Below, in pieces: positions 32,185-41,639 of a stretch of DNA of 64,000 nt. This DNA is from Arion vulgaris (taxonomy: Eukaryota; Mollusca; Gastropoda; Stylommatophora; Arionidae), in the NCBI GenBank assembly GCA_020796225.1, contig CM036756.1, positions 44,280,398 to 44,344,397 on the forward strand, written 5' to 3'. The position numbers and the translations under genes are program-made. Under the pieces are notes generated by a model. That model was not told the DNA's origin. It saw only the letters and a list, made by a program, of their open reading frames with translations, and searched no databases. Position 1 is the stretch's first letter. Each line of letters opens with the position of its first letter.

Positions 32185-32723
32185 TAGGCAAGTGTTTTAC
32201 TGTGACAACTTCTGAGTTTTCGCTTTTCTTCTTGTTGTTCAGCTCGTACATAAGTCTCTTCTCAAAAGACTCTGCGCCCTTCAGTAATTTGGCTTTCCAC
32301 ACAACTCTGTCATCAGCTAGTCCCTCCCATGTGCTGGGATCTATAGAACAGTTTTTCATTGAGGTTTTGCAGACATCTTTATATCTGAGCAGTGGTCTGC
32401 CCTGGTGCCTCTTCCTCTCCAAAAGTTCACAGAACAACATTTGTTTTGGTATGCGATAAGTTTCCATTCTTCACATGTCCCAACCATCTTAGTCGTCTAC
32501 TGCTGAGCATGCCCATGATGGAAGGCAGATTTGCACGTTGTAGTACTTCAGAGTTGGTTATCTTGTCGTACCACCTGATGTTCATAATCTTGCGGAGACA
32601 TCGAAGGTGAAAGATGTTAAGTCTCCTCTCGTGTCTTGAGTAGGCTGTCCATGTTTCTGAGCCATATAGTAAAGAACTAATTACATAGGCTCGATATATT
32701 TGAGTCTTCGTCTGCAATGTCAA
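32185..32723 (-). mobile_element. LINE-5, 3' part, downstream of the MULE insertion
   Basis: The minus strand encodes KTQIYRAYVISSLLYGSETW, then RRLNIFHLRCLRKIMNIRWY, KITNSEVLQRANLPS and RLRWLGHV, followed after a frameshift by PKQMLFCELLERKRHQGRPL and CSIDPSTWEGLADDRVVWK. This is the RT thumb to C-terminal part of a LINE. Its 5' continuation (a DEEINARIRSA... segment) lies at 35127-35237, across the MULE element. The C-terminal Cys/His finger seen in LINE-5 at 61740-61800 is missing. Confidence 0.9.
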
Positions 32724-32732
32724 TTTTTTTTC

Positions 32733-32870
32733 GGTACGTGACGTTTTGGCGCCGCCGTTTTGGCGCGACCGTTTTGGCGCGACCGTTTTGGCGCAGGACG
32801 TTTTGGCGCAGGGCGTTTTGGCGCAGGACGTTTTGGCGCAGGGCGTTTTGGCGCAGGACGTTTTGGCGCA
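32733..32870 (+). repeat. MULE left TIR: nine 14-15 bp units
   Basis: Units of CGTTTTGGCGCAGGA, CGTTTTGGCGCAGGG, CGTTTTGGCGCGAC and CGTTTTGGCGCCGC repeat nine times, with AGGA and AGGG types alternating. Their reverse complements make up the right TIR. Repeated sites in both ends could be transposase-binding sites; that is inference. Confidence 0.95.
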
Positions 32871-33055
32871 CAAATTCCTCAATAAATTTCAATAACCTTA
32901 ATATTATTTTAATTTTTAGTGTACATGTATATTAACTCTAATGAAACAATATACTTATACATCAGCGTTTATTGGAACAAATGCCAGGTGTCTGAATTAT
33001 ATCATCAGCCGTTTCATTGGAGATGATCTAGAATTGACACGCTGACCGACTGAGT

Positions 33056-33235
33056 GTCACATCTTGTTCATCACAAATGTCAGAAATCCTGCCCCTTCCA
33101 AATGTTAATAGCTTGACCCGTTTACTTACGTAATAGTATTTGGTGTTATGTGCATGTCACATCTTGTCCATCGCAAATGTCAGAAATCCTGTCACTTCCA
33201 AATGTTCATAGCTTGACCCGTTTACCCGTAATGTG
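33056..33235. repeat. 100-bp tandem duplication in the MULE 5' region
   Basis: GTCACATCTTGTTCATCACA, AATGTCAGAAATCCTG and ATAGCTTGACCCGTTTAC occur at 33056 and again 100 bp further on, with a few substitutions. It precedes the TATA box and might carry regulatory sites. Confidence 0.9.
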
Positions 33236-33286
33236 ACCTAAACCGGTATTTGCCGCTTCTGCCTAATCACACGTGCGCTTTTAGTC

Positions 33287-33293
33287 TATAAAA
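33287..33293 (+). promoter_or_regulatory. TATA box of the MULE gene
   Basis: TATAAAA within AGTCTATAAAAGTG, about 90 bp before the first ATG (33384), in a GC-neutral context after the 100-bp duplication. Position and sequence suit a core promoter. Unverified. Confidence 0.5.
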
Positions 33294-33383
33294 GTGTAAG
33301 AATGTTCTAGACTCAATCTCAAAATAAGTAGAATTAGATAAATTGATCACATACTATTATTATAATTCTGTGAACCCATTAAA

Positions 33384-33719
33384 ATGGAAAATGTTCCGTC
33401 AAAGCGTGGCAAACAAAAGTTGAATCACGAAGGATACTTTTATGTGTTCGATAAGTTCAGTGCAGACCATTCCAAGAAGTTCTGGCGATGTGAGCTGAAG
33501 AACGAATGCAAGGCCCGTTTACACACTACAGTAGATAATGATCGAGTTCTGATGCAGATGAACCAGCATAGTCACGGAAGTGACGCAGCGCAACTCCGGG
33601 CTGCCATGATAATGACTGGAATCAAAAGGAGGGCAACCGAGACAACTGAAATTCCCTCAGTTATCCTCAATAGGCTTCCAAGGAACCTCGCTTGCCGTTC
33701 AAGGGAAGATGCCAAATAA
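33384..33719 (+). pseudogene. MULE ORF part 1: FLYWCH zinc-finger domain
   Basis: The frame of 111 codons begins at the first ATG after the TATA box. Residues 14-64 form a FLYWCH-type zinc finger: GYFYVFDK, then W34-R-C36, C42, and the H62-x-H64 pair in NQHSHGSD. Such domains bind DNA and commonly precede MULE transposase domains. From about residue 100 the frame leaves the family pattern. The next frame, starting just upstream of 33709, has VQGKMPNKDAIRKVIQR, which is what should follow. A one-base shift at about 33690-33695 therefore separates the finger from the transposase. Confidence 0.85.
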
Positions 33720-34530
33720 AGACGCCATTCGCAAGGTTATTCAGCGGAGTAGAAACGGCAACCGAGTAGCTCCTCCACAGCCTGTCGATCGAGCTTCAAT
33801 TATCATTCCGGATGCATATCGGATGTACGAAGTCGCACCAGATCAGATGGAAGGATTTCTCTTATGGGATTCGGGAGAACAAGACGAAAATCGCATTCTT
33901 CTCTTTGGCCGACAGTCGAATGTTGAGTGGAGTAATCTGATGGAAAGACTGTATGTGGACGGAACATTCAGCATAGCTCCTGCTCTTTTCTCACAGATAT
34001 ACGTAATCATGGCAGCGAGAGGAGGATTCGTGCTGCCGGTTTTGTATGCTCTGCTACCAAATAAAGAAGGAAGAACTTATCGACGACTGTTTAAAGCCAT
34101 TAAAGAATTGTGGCCACTTCTCAATCCTTCGTCAATTTCTATTGACTTTGAACAAGCCGCAATCGGCGCTATTCTAACAACGTTTCCGAATTGTGCAATC
34201 CATGGATGCCTTTTTCATTTGACAAAGAACATGCGTAAGAAGCTAGCAGACGAAGGTCTGCTTCGTCGATATAACATGGATCCTGACTTCGCTTTGGTCG
34301 CCAGAATGATAATCGCTCTCTCCTTTGTTCCAATTGAAGACCTTGATGTGGCTTTTGAGGCATTGGAAAATGAAATTGCGGAGGACCTCACGCCAATCTT
34401 AAATTGGTTTGAGGATGTCTACATAGGACGTCAAAATCGCAACAGTACTCGACGTCGTGCATTGTTTCCTCCTCATATGTGGTCTGTCTATGAGAGAACA
34501 GTGAATGGATTGTACCAACAACTACGTTGA
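33695..34530 (+). pseudogene. MULE ORF part 2: transposase catalytic core
   Basis: The frame (M at 33709, 273 codons) carries the MULE transposase domain. Landmarks are LYVDGTFSIAP with the first catalytic Asp at residue 84, SISIDFEQAA with the second Asp at 146, and the family's C-x2-H motif in HGCLFHLTKNM (Cys167, His170). The predicted reaction is cut-and-paste DNA transposition using a DDE RNase H-like fold. The third acidic residue is not in this frame; it is in the next one (part 3). The ATG at 33709 is internal to the original gene. The frame ends in a TGA after YQQLR, where a one-base shift at about 34512-34518 would restore the continuation. Confidence 0.9.
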
Positions 34531-34786
34531 AGCAGCACATCGAAGATTGCAAGCCGAATTTGGGATGGATCACCCAAACATTTGGAAATTTATAGACGGA
34601 ATTCGAGGTGTTCAAAAAGGGCGTGACCTTGTATATGAGCAATTCGTTCGTGGAAACCAGCCGCCTGTCAAGCGCAGAAAATACGTCGCAGCAGATATCA
34701 GAATCATAACAATTGTTGAGAGTTACAGAGAACGAAACATCATCGAGTATCTTAGAGGAATTGCACATAATTTTTTGATGGATTAA
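34505..34786 (+). pseudogene. MULE ORF part 3: C-terminal segment with catalytic Glu
   Basis: The frame begins MDCTNNYVEAAHRRLQ; the T-N-N-x2-E-x2-H pattern is the third catalytic block of MULE transposases, with Glu at residue 9. It continues DHPNIWKFIDGIRGVQKGRD and ends at TAA (34784-34786). It overlaps part 2 by 26 bases in a different frame. The rest of the C-terminus has no recognised domain. Confidence 0.85.
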
Positions 34787-34952
34787 AAACACGGACTTTC
34801 GGAAAACTTATTAAAGGTAAAATATTGGACAAGATTCGTTAAACGTTTTTTAATTTATATATTTTGCATTGCATTGGATTTATTACAAATTTATAATTTA
34901 TTGAAAACAGTTATTTATAAACGTTAAGTTAAATATGAAGTTATTTTTAAAT

Positions 34953-35117
34953 GGCGCCAACAAATCCTGCGCCAAAACGGATCTGCGCCAAAAAATCCAG
35001 CGCCAAAACGGCGGCGCCAATAAGTCCTGCGCCAAAACGGATCTGCGCCAAAAAATCCAGCGCCAAAACGGTCGCGCCAAAACGGTCGCGCCAAAACGGC
35101 GGCGCCAAAAGTCCTGC
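34953..35117 (-). repeat. MULE right TIR: eleven units
   Basis: Eleven units with GCGCCAAAACGG, GCGCCAAAAAATCCA and GCGCCAATAAGTCCT forms occur in inverse orientation to the left TIR. A four-unit block (CCTGCGCC, GGATCTGCGCC, AAAAAATCCAGCGCC, AACGGCGGCGCC types) is itself duplicated. Confidence 0.95.
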
Positions 35118-35126
35118 TTCTTTTTT

Positions 35127-35237
35127 GTCCCACGCTCGCTTTGATAGTTTGCCGAATGTAGTAGCGGCACTCCTTATACGAGCGTTGATTTCCTCGTCTC
35201 GAAGAGAAAGGCTGGCAGTTTTGTATATAGTAATACA
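35127..35237 (-). mobile_element. LINE-5, 5' part, upstream of the MULE insertion
   Basis: The minus strand reads DEEINARIRSAATTFGKLSK then RAWDKK, exactly the segment preceding LTLQTKTQIYRAYVISSLLYG at 32660-32723 in this LINE class. The two halves are adjacent once the MULE is removed. The left end at about 35237 is a 5' truncation against SINE D. Confidence 0.85.
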
Positions 35238-35640
35238 TAAGGAGTCTCTGTGGGGGTAAAGGATAGGTGCTCGTCTGTCGTGCCAACGGTACCAGGTTCG
35301 CTCCCTCGTGGAGCCATCTGGATACTTTTCCAGAGATCCCTGATTTCAGTGTAGGTGAGATCGAGTTACTAGCCCTATCAGAGACGATTAAACGTAGGTC
35401 CCGTGTTCAGTTTGAGCACTAAAAGAACCCTTAGCAGTTCAAAATCGAAAAGAGCAGACTGGAAAGTCGCTTTCCGGGCAATAATTTATAAAAAATTAAA
35501 AAATTAAATTCCTACCTAATATTTTACCATCCTCAAAATTACACCAATGACCTTCGCCGATGCTACGGAGTTCGTGTACTGCCGTTGAGATCTTCCTGTG
35601 TAAGAAAGAGATAGCAGTACATATAGTATAATAATACAAC
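35238..35640 (+). mobile_element. SINE D, plus-strand copy
   Basis: AGTCTCTGTGGGGGTAAAGG and GGTACCAGGTTCGCTCCC (B box) form the tRNA-like head. Then come GAGCCATCTGGATACTTTTC, GATCCCTGATTTCAGTGTAG, TCCCGTGTTCAGTTTGAGC, GAACCCTTAGCAGTTC and TCTTCCTGTGTAAGAAAGAG. The 3' quarter is short. Confidence 0.85.
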
Positions 35641-35654
35641 CAAATAAAAACACT

Positions 35655-37040
35655 ATTTATAAAGCCTTCTACAGCAGAACATCATCATCAAGTTGCGTGT
35701 ACTTTATAGGACCTCGCTCTCTTTGCAGCGGATCTGAAATTCATTCTGCCTCTAGCCAATTCACACACTTCGTCGATGGTTATATTCATGGTTTCTTTAA
35801 TATCTTGTAGCCATCGTCTTTTTAGTGCCTCTGCGTCCTGGGTCCCTGTCCTCTAATATTGTTCTCTGCAGGCCATCGTGACGCTTAATGTGACCAGAGT
35901 ATCTAATTTTTCTTTATAGTATGTTATCAGCCAGTTCTCTTTAACATTTAGCTCTTTCAAGACATCAGTGTTCTTTCTTTTTCTGTCCATGGTATTCGTA
36001 GGATCTTTCTGTAGAATTTAGTTTCGAAGGACTGGATTTTCGTTCTTGTTTTTTGTGTAATAGTCCATGATTCACAACCATAAGTAGCCACTGGAAAAAT
36101 GCATGTTCTCAATATATTTAATTTAAATATTTTGCTGGTGCTTTGCCGCATGTTTTTCATAGTGTTTAACTTCTTGATGGCTAAGGTCAATTTTCTTGAG
36201 ATCTCTTTGGAGCAGTCACCGTTACTGTTAATTATTGAGCCCATGTATTCGTAACTCTCTACATATTGGAGGTCTTCATTATATATTTGGATGCTAGGTG
36301 GACCTTTTGCTCTATCAGTTGACATTTTGTGTGTTTTTTGTATATTCAAATATAGATGTTGGTCTTCACTATGTTTCTTGCTAGTGGATAATAATACTGT
36401 ATCATCTGCGTATCTAAGCTCTGGTAAGAATTTGCCGCCTATATTGAAATAGTCGTAATTCACATAGTTGGCATCGTCTTTTACATTCCTCATGATGTTC
36501 CCTGCATATATGTTGAATAAGTATGGGAACAAAATACATCCATGTCTTACCTCCTTTTGAATCCCGAATCATTCAGCTATTTCACCTCCTATTTTAATGG
36601 TTGCCTGTTGTTCTTGGTATAGAGATTCTATGAGTTGTATTATGTGTGTTGGAAAGTGCATGTCTTTCATGATGTTCCACATTTTCTGATGTTGTATATG
36701 GTCGAAAGCCTTGCTATAGTCTATGAAACATGCATTCAGGTCTACGTTGTATTCTCTGCATTTCTTGATAATGAGTCTCATGCTACAAATATGGTTTCTA
36801 GTGCATCTTCTGAAACCTGCTTGTGTTTCGTGTATCATCACAGCAGAACATCAGGACGAATAGTTAGTTTGAGACTAAGAAAAGGATGGATAGATAGATG
36901 GAGTGTCTCTAATATGCCAATATATGCAGAAATCGGTCACTCATGCCATCCGAGAAGCGAAAGGCAAACGTAGAAAACCACGACACTAGGCTACAATCCG
37001 GTAGCAGTGAGACGACAAAAAAGAAGAAGAAGAAGAAGTG
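35655..37040 (+). mobile_element. LINE-1 fragment, host of the LINE-3 insertion
   Basis: Sequence left (35655-35684, AGCCTTCTACAGCAGAACAT) and right (36840-37040) of the LINE-3 insert matches one continuous stretch of LINE-1 at 45228-45412 (AGCCTTCTACAACAGAACAT). The right part ends CGGTAGCAGTGAGACGACAA and a (GAA)n tail. Confidence 0.85.
35685..36839 (-). mobile_element. LINE-3, 5'-truncated copy with RT core and 14-bp TSD
   Basis: The minus strand is open from the 5' junction to 35957 except for one TGA at 36569. It encodes the RT palm and thumb: ACFIDYSKAFDHIQHQKMW (first Asp motif), EVRHGCILFPYLF, and LPELRYADDTVLL with the YADD catalytic pair at 36400-36420. ATYGCESWTITQKTRTKIQS and FETKFYRKILRIP follow. 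A frameshift at about 35990 precedes the ELNVKENWLI region. It is flanked by ACAGCAGAACATCA at 35671-35684 and 36840-36853. The 3' end is a short TGATGA repeat. Confidence 0.95.
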
Positions 37041-37109
37041 AATACAAAGTTGTATGTTTGGGTCAGTATATCTTTATATATGTTCTGGTCATCCTCTCAC
37101 AAACATCTC

Positions 37110-37412
37110 ACTGACAGCTAAATAACAGATGATCAACAGCATTTTTATATCTAAGCTGTGCTACCAAGGCTAAACATGATCTATGAATAAAACGCAATCA
37201 CAAAAACTAGCTACATGTGAAATGAGGTGTCTTAGAAAAGTTACCAATAACACAAAAAAGAGACATAGGCATAAACAACAGCAAAAGAGAGAAAGTTGAG
37301 TCAGAATTTTGCTTTAATTACCTCGAGAGTTCAAGAATGAAATGGTTCAACCAAAAGGAAGACAAAAAAAAAGAAGGATAGATAGATGGCATAGCAGAAT
37401 TCTATCAAAATC
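37110..37412 (+). mobile_element. LINE-1 fragment, internal
   Basis: The plus strand has QMINSIFISKLCYQG-like coding, then SQKLATCEMRCLRKVTNNTK, KKRHRHKQQQKRE and SSRMKWFNQKEDKKKRRIDR. This corresponds to the thumb and post-thumb of LINE-1 (60875-61000 and 60700 on the minus strand). Stops and gaps abound. It lies just after the tail of another LINE-1 copy. Confidence 0.75.
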
Positions 37413-37499
37413 ATGTATTGTTTGCGTTGTTGTTATGTTCTAAAGAATTCGAAGTTTCCACTCAGAGTTGTTTTCATGAGTGACGAGTGAAAAATGAAA

Positions 37500-37642
37500 A
37501 TCTAGTCATATCCTTTACATGACGTAGTCATCAGCCACAGTAATACGTCCATTTCTAGTCACCACTTATACATTTAGTAGTTTGCCATTGCTTTCTGAGC
37601 GGTGAGGTCCATTTTTAACCTTTCGTAAAAATCCCACCAGTT
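37500..37642 (-). mobile_element. SINE B, truncated, minus strand
   Basis: GTCATATCCTTTACATGACG, GTAGTTTGCCATTGCTTTCT and GAGCGGTGAGGTCC are the reverse complement of the 3' half of SINE B. The tRNA head is cut off where LINE-4 starts. Confidence 0.8.
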
Positions 37643-37644
37643 AC

Positions 37645-39660
37645 AAATAGCTATGAAACAGTGCAAGGCTCATGAAGTGACAATTGTAATGGGTGACTTC
37701 AATGCTAAGGTAGGCTCTGAAAAGGTAGACGAGACAACTGGAGGATGTGGTCTAGGAGAGAAAAACGATAGGGGGAACACACTTATAGAATGGGCAACAA
37801 TAAACAACATGATAATTGGCAACACTTGGTTTAAACATCATCCGAGAAGACTATGGACATGGAGAAGTCCAGATAACAACACACACAATCAAATTGACTA
37901 TATTATGATAAATAAACGATTTCCAAATGGACTGCTAAATATAAAAACAAGACCAGGTGCAGATTGCGACAGTGACCATGCACTACTGATAGGAAAAGTA
38001 AGAATAAAACTGAAGAAGATAAAGAGGGCGCAAGAAACATCATATCGAACTCCTCAACACTCAAGACTGACACAAAAGTGAAAGACTCATTTAAACGCAT
38101 TATACAAAACAGATATAACGCTATGGAAAAAATAGAAACAATAGAAGAACAATGGCAGATGCTTAAAGAATCAATCCAACAAACGTCAAAGGAACTAACC
38201 ACACAACATGTCAACGGATCAAAAGAAATGGATGACGGAAGACATTTTGGAATTAATGGAAAATAGAAGGAAAAACAAACAGAATAAAGTAGAATATGAT
38301 CGAATCAATAAAGAGATAAGACAAAAATGTAAAACAGCAAAAGAAGAATGGCTAAATGAAAAATGCAAACAGATCGAAACAGAACACAAAGAAAACCCCA
38401 AATCAATATACGAAAACGTAGACAACTTACTTGGCAGACGTAAACGCACAACTACTGGATGTTTAAAATCAAAACAGGGAGATATCCTGATGGAAACAAA
38501 CAAGAAAATAGAAAGATGGACAGAGTACATTAAGGACTTATACAGTGATAACAGACAAGAAATACACATCAATTACAACCATGAAGGACCAAATACTTCC
38601 ATCAGAAGTTATCAACGCCATAAGACACACGAAAAAGGCAAAACCCCAGGACCAGACAACATAACAACAGAAGAAATAGAAGCAACAGGCGAATTGGGCA
38701 TAGGCGTTTTAACAAAATTATTCAATGACATCTACAACACTGGATATGTACCCAAAGATTTACGACAATCCATTTTATAGCACTACCAAAGAAAGCAGGA
38801 ACGATAGAATGCGAAGAACACCGCACAATCAGCCTCACGAGTCACGTAACAAAACTACTTTTCAGCATTATTATGAGAAGGGTACGAAACAAAATAAGAC
38901 CAGAAGTTAAGGAAGAACAATGTGGCTTTGTTGAACGCAGGAAACAAACAACGCAATATATGCAATAAGAACAATAATGGAAAGATCAATAGAAATGAAG
39001 TTGGACTTATACCTATGTTTCATAGACTACACAAAAGCTTTCGATAAAGTAAAACATGGAGAAATAATCAGCATGTTAGAAAGTATAAATATTGATGGTA
39101 AAGATCTTAGACTAATCAAGAATTTGTACTGGCAACAAAGCGCAGCCATTAGACTAGAGAGTAAGATTGGAATCTATCAGGCGATACAGTTATGAGTACG
39201 GCAAGGGTGCGTACTCTCACCAGACCTATTCAACTTATATAGCGAAAACATCATGAGATCTATAGAAGAAAAGACAGGAATAGCAGTCGGTGGACAAAAT
39301 ATAAACAACCTAAGATACACTGATGACACAATTCTCATGGCTACAAATGAACACGATCTGCAAGCCTTGATAGACATACTAGTGAGAGAAAGTGAAAAGA
39401 AAGGAAGAAACCTTATCAAAAGAATAATAATCCGACAATCAAGGTTCTTCGGGCATATAATGCGAAGAGAAGGTTTATAACATTTGGTGACTACAGGTAA
39501 AATTCAGGAAGGAGAGATCGTGGAAGACAGAGGAAGAAGATGTTGGATGGCCTGATATCATGGTTCGACAAAATATCGACGTCAGAACTGATTACATGCA
39601 CCAAGCAAAGAGAGTTGTGGAGAGACATGATCGCCTACGCCGGCAGGCATGGCACTTGAT
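37645..39660 (+). mobile_element. LINE-4, longest copy: endonuclease to RT, internally deleted
   Basis: This is a non-LTR retrotransposon lacking its 5' end. An open frame at 37653-38081 is the C-terminal half of the APE-like endonuclease, with VMGDFNAKVG, WTWRSPDN, NQIDYIMIN and the DSDHALL His motif. Frames at 38078-38780 hold the linker and the RT N-terminus (TPGPDNITTEEIEATGELGI). After a shift, LYLCFIDYTKAFDKV (first Asp) and VRQGCVLSPDLFNLY lead to LRYTDDTILMAT. There the usual YADD reads YTDD. At about 39415 the sequence jumps from ESEKKGRNL directly to IIRQSRFFGHIMRREG: the whole thumb, some 100 codons, is deleted. It ends GGCACTTGAT at 39660. Several frameshifts and a TGA make it inactive. 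Confidence 0.9.
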
Positions 39661-39780
39661 TGATTGAAAAATCCACGGTAATGAATTTGTTTCCAAACTT
39701 GCCCACCGCGGAGTTTGAACCAGGTACGCTTCGGTTGTGGTCCAGCTCACTACCGCTTAAGCTACAGACGCCCATGTGAA
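39655..39780 (-). mobile_element. SINE I, tRNA-headed fragment
   Basis: The reverse complement has GGGCGTCTGTAGCTTAAGCG, GTAGTGAGCTGGACC, CGTACCTGGTTCAAACTCCG and GTGGGCAAGTTTGGAAACAA, a tRNA-like A/B box pair and short body. I see a single copy in the window. Confidence 0.6.
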
Positions 39781-40044
39781 GAGTACGGAAACGATAAACA
39801 CGGAAAGGATATGCTTGGATCAGCACTATTAACATCATCAGTCAACCTGATGTACATCACATCTCAGTTAGACAAAAGACAGTTGTGACAAGTTGTCTGT
39901 ATCTGTTACAAGAAATTTATAGTTTTCTACTATGTATTTTTTCAGACTTCAATACGAATTTCGACAGCCACAAACATAATTTATCAACACTGAGCATTTT
40001 AGCTTGATCATTGAGCAATACTATAAGGATGGTGGCCATCATCA

Positions 40045-40275
40045 AGGTGCGTATTCTTTATAGGATGTTGCTCTCTTTGCAGCGCATCTGAAATTCACTC
40101 TGTCTCTAGCCAGTTTACCCACTTCGTCGATGGTCGTATTCATGGTTTCTTTAATATCTTGTTGCTGTCTTTTTCTTGGTATATCTCTGCCTCTGCGTCC
40201 TGGGACCATGCCTTCTAATATTGTTCTCTCCAGGTCATCGGGACGCTTGATGTGACCAAAGTATTTAATTTTAAG
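40045..40275 (-). mobile_element. LINE-3 3' fragment
   Basis: Matches the 3' end of LINE-3 at 11494-11720 and 35685-35900: CATCATCAAGGTGCGTATTC, TTGCTCTCTTTGCAGCGCAT, CACTTCGTCGATGGTCGTAT, TCTCCAGGTCATCGGGACGC and TTGATGTGACCAAAGTATTT. The (TGATGATG) tail is at the left end. Confidence 0.9.
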
Positions 40276-40439
40276 TACGGTTTTTACTTTGCCTAAAAGA
40301 GTATTCTGAACCGCTATCAGCGACCATTGTTACTGACAATATTGCACAATAGCTATGTCTGTTATTGATCTCTAGGCGCCAGCTAGGGAGATCAGGCAAA
40401 CGCAGACGCTATTAGATGTTGCTCTTCTGATGGGTGAAC

Positions 40440-40975
40440 CAATCTCGAGTAATTTATTGATATGATCACCATCAATGCACTTTAGTAAATAACCATGTGT
40501 GTTCTGTTCTCTTCCTTACACATGAAGATCTCAACGATAGAGCACAAATTCCGTAGTACAGACAATGTGATTTTATAGATTGTAACAATTTATGTAGAAT
40601 ATAAAAATGTTAAATATTTTTAATGAATCATGTCCTGCGACGGTTTTGCAGGTCACTTTGATTGATTTTCAACCGTCAAGTTTTGCAGGTCACTTTGATT
40701 GATTTTTCAACCGTCAAGTTTTGCAGGTCACTTTGATTGATTTTCAACCGTCAAGTTTTGCAGGTCACTTTGATTGATTTTCAACCGTCAAGTTTTGTTT
40801 ACGTTCATACTTCAACCTGGGAAATACGGTTCATCGTCCGTCTCCGACAGAACTAGGAACTCGATCTAATCTACTCTGAAATCATCGATAACTAGAAAAT
40901 AACCTTCTCTTCACTTTAGGAATCAACCGAGTATCTTTGAAGCGAGAAACCAGTATCTTATCTCTACGCCACATA
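40440..40975 (-). mobile_element. SINE D containing a 43-bp expansion
   Basis: Left: TATGATCACCATCAATGCAC, GAGATCTC-like and AATTCCGTAGTACAGAC pieces. Right: TTCATCGTCCGTCTCCGACA, GAACTAGGAACTCGATC and CTACGCCACA, all from SINE D (compare 48675-49128). In the middle the segment equivalent to CGATTTTGAACTGCCAAGTG has become a tandem array (40640-40800). Confidence 0.75.
40640..40800. repeat. 43-bp tandem repeat inside SINE D, about 4 copies
   Basis: GTTTTGCAGGTCACTTTGAT then TGATTTTCAACCGTCAA is repeated; one copy has an extra T. The right-most unit merges into SINE D sequence. Confidence 0.9.
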
Positions 40976-41425
40976 TAGTACTAATAACAACAACAATTCC
41001 TGTCATACCCTTATACGTTACATAGGGCCTGCAAGAAATTTCTCCATAACGCTCTATCCTGGGCAACTTGCTCAATCTCCTCCATGAAACTGAGACAGAT
41101 ATTTCTCGCATCTCTCAGTAAAATTGACTTCATGGTCTCCCTAGGTAGTCCTATCTTTCATGAACTCCTTGTGTCCCACTTCAATGCCTACTTTGATATT
41201 CGTTGAACATATATCTATCTTCTCCTTTTTATAACAGTTGTTACTAGTGGTTGACCAGACATTTCTTTGATTTCATCACTTCTCCTGAATTCTTTCCATT
41301 TTATTTTATTATTTTTTCATGGACATCTATTTTCAAATGCATTCAACTTGCTTTCTATATCTTTAGTTATTTTCCAACTCTTGCTGGTATATGTTAGGAT
41401 TGATACGTCCCACATACGCCCATGT
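40965..41425 (-). mobile_element. LINE-8 C-terminal fragment
   Basis: The minus strand encodes SWKITKDIESKLNAFENRC, KIKWKEFRRSDEIKEMSGQP, LVTTVIKRRR and, further 3', VAQDRALWRNF-like and LCNV sequence. This is the LINE C-terminal pattern, also at 52895-53330. Frameshifts are frequent. Confidence 0.75.
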
Positions 41426-41639
41426 TTGTGCTAAGCTAGTTGAAGTGTAACAGAAGAACTCAAAGAAAACCAAATTTCCTTGCGTTCAGACTTAAGTACG
41501 AGGACATAATGAAATGAACAAATTCTTACTTCCATAGGATAAGTACTGCTATTTTTAGCTACCTTAATTTCGATCAATCATTGATGTCACGCGATGATTT
41601 AAAAATGTCATATTATAGATTTTTCTTTAGTAGCAATTA

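Larger units (their letters stand above)
32733..35117 (+). mobile_element. MULE (Mutator-like) DNA transposon with FLYWCH and tandem-repeat TIRs
   Basis: A 2.39-kb element sits in LINE-5, bounded by inverted terminal regions built of 14-15 bp units with core GTTTTGGCGC. Inside, plus strand: a tandem 100-bp duplication, a TATA box, a FLYWCH zinc-finger ORF, a MULE transposase core and a C-terminal piece with the last catalytic glutamate. The outermost bases are GGTACGTGACG on the left and, reversed, GCAGGAC on the right. Both flanks are T-runs (TTTTTTTTC left, TTCTTTTTT right). The 8-10 bp target duplication usual for MULEs is possible but cannot be resolved in the homopolymer. The two frameshifts below make this copy non-autonomous as given. 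Confidence 0.9.

Noticed and set aside
32427..32892. Frames with AKTPCAKTSCAKT or FWRRTFWRRA repeats
   Set aside because: Translations of the MULE TIR units; only the LINE-5 part of the longest frame is meaningful.
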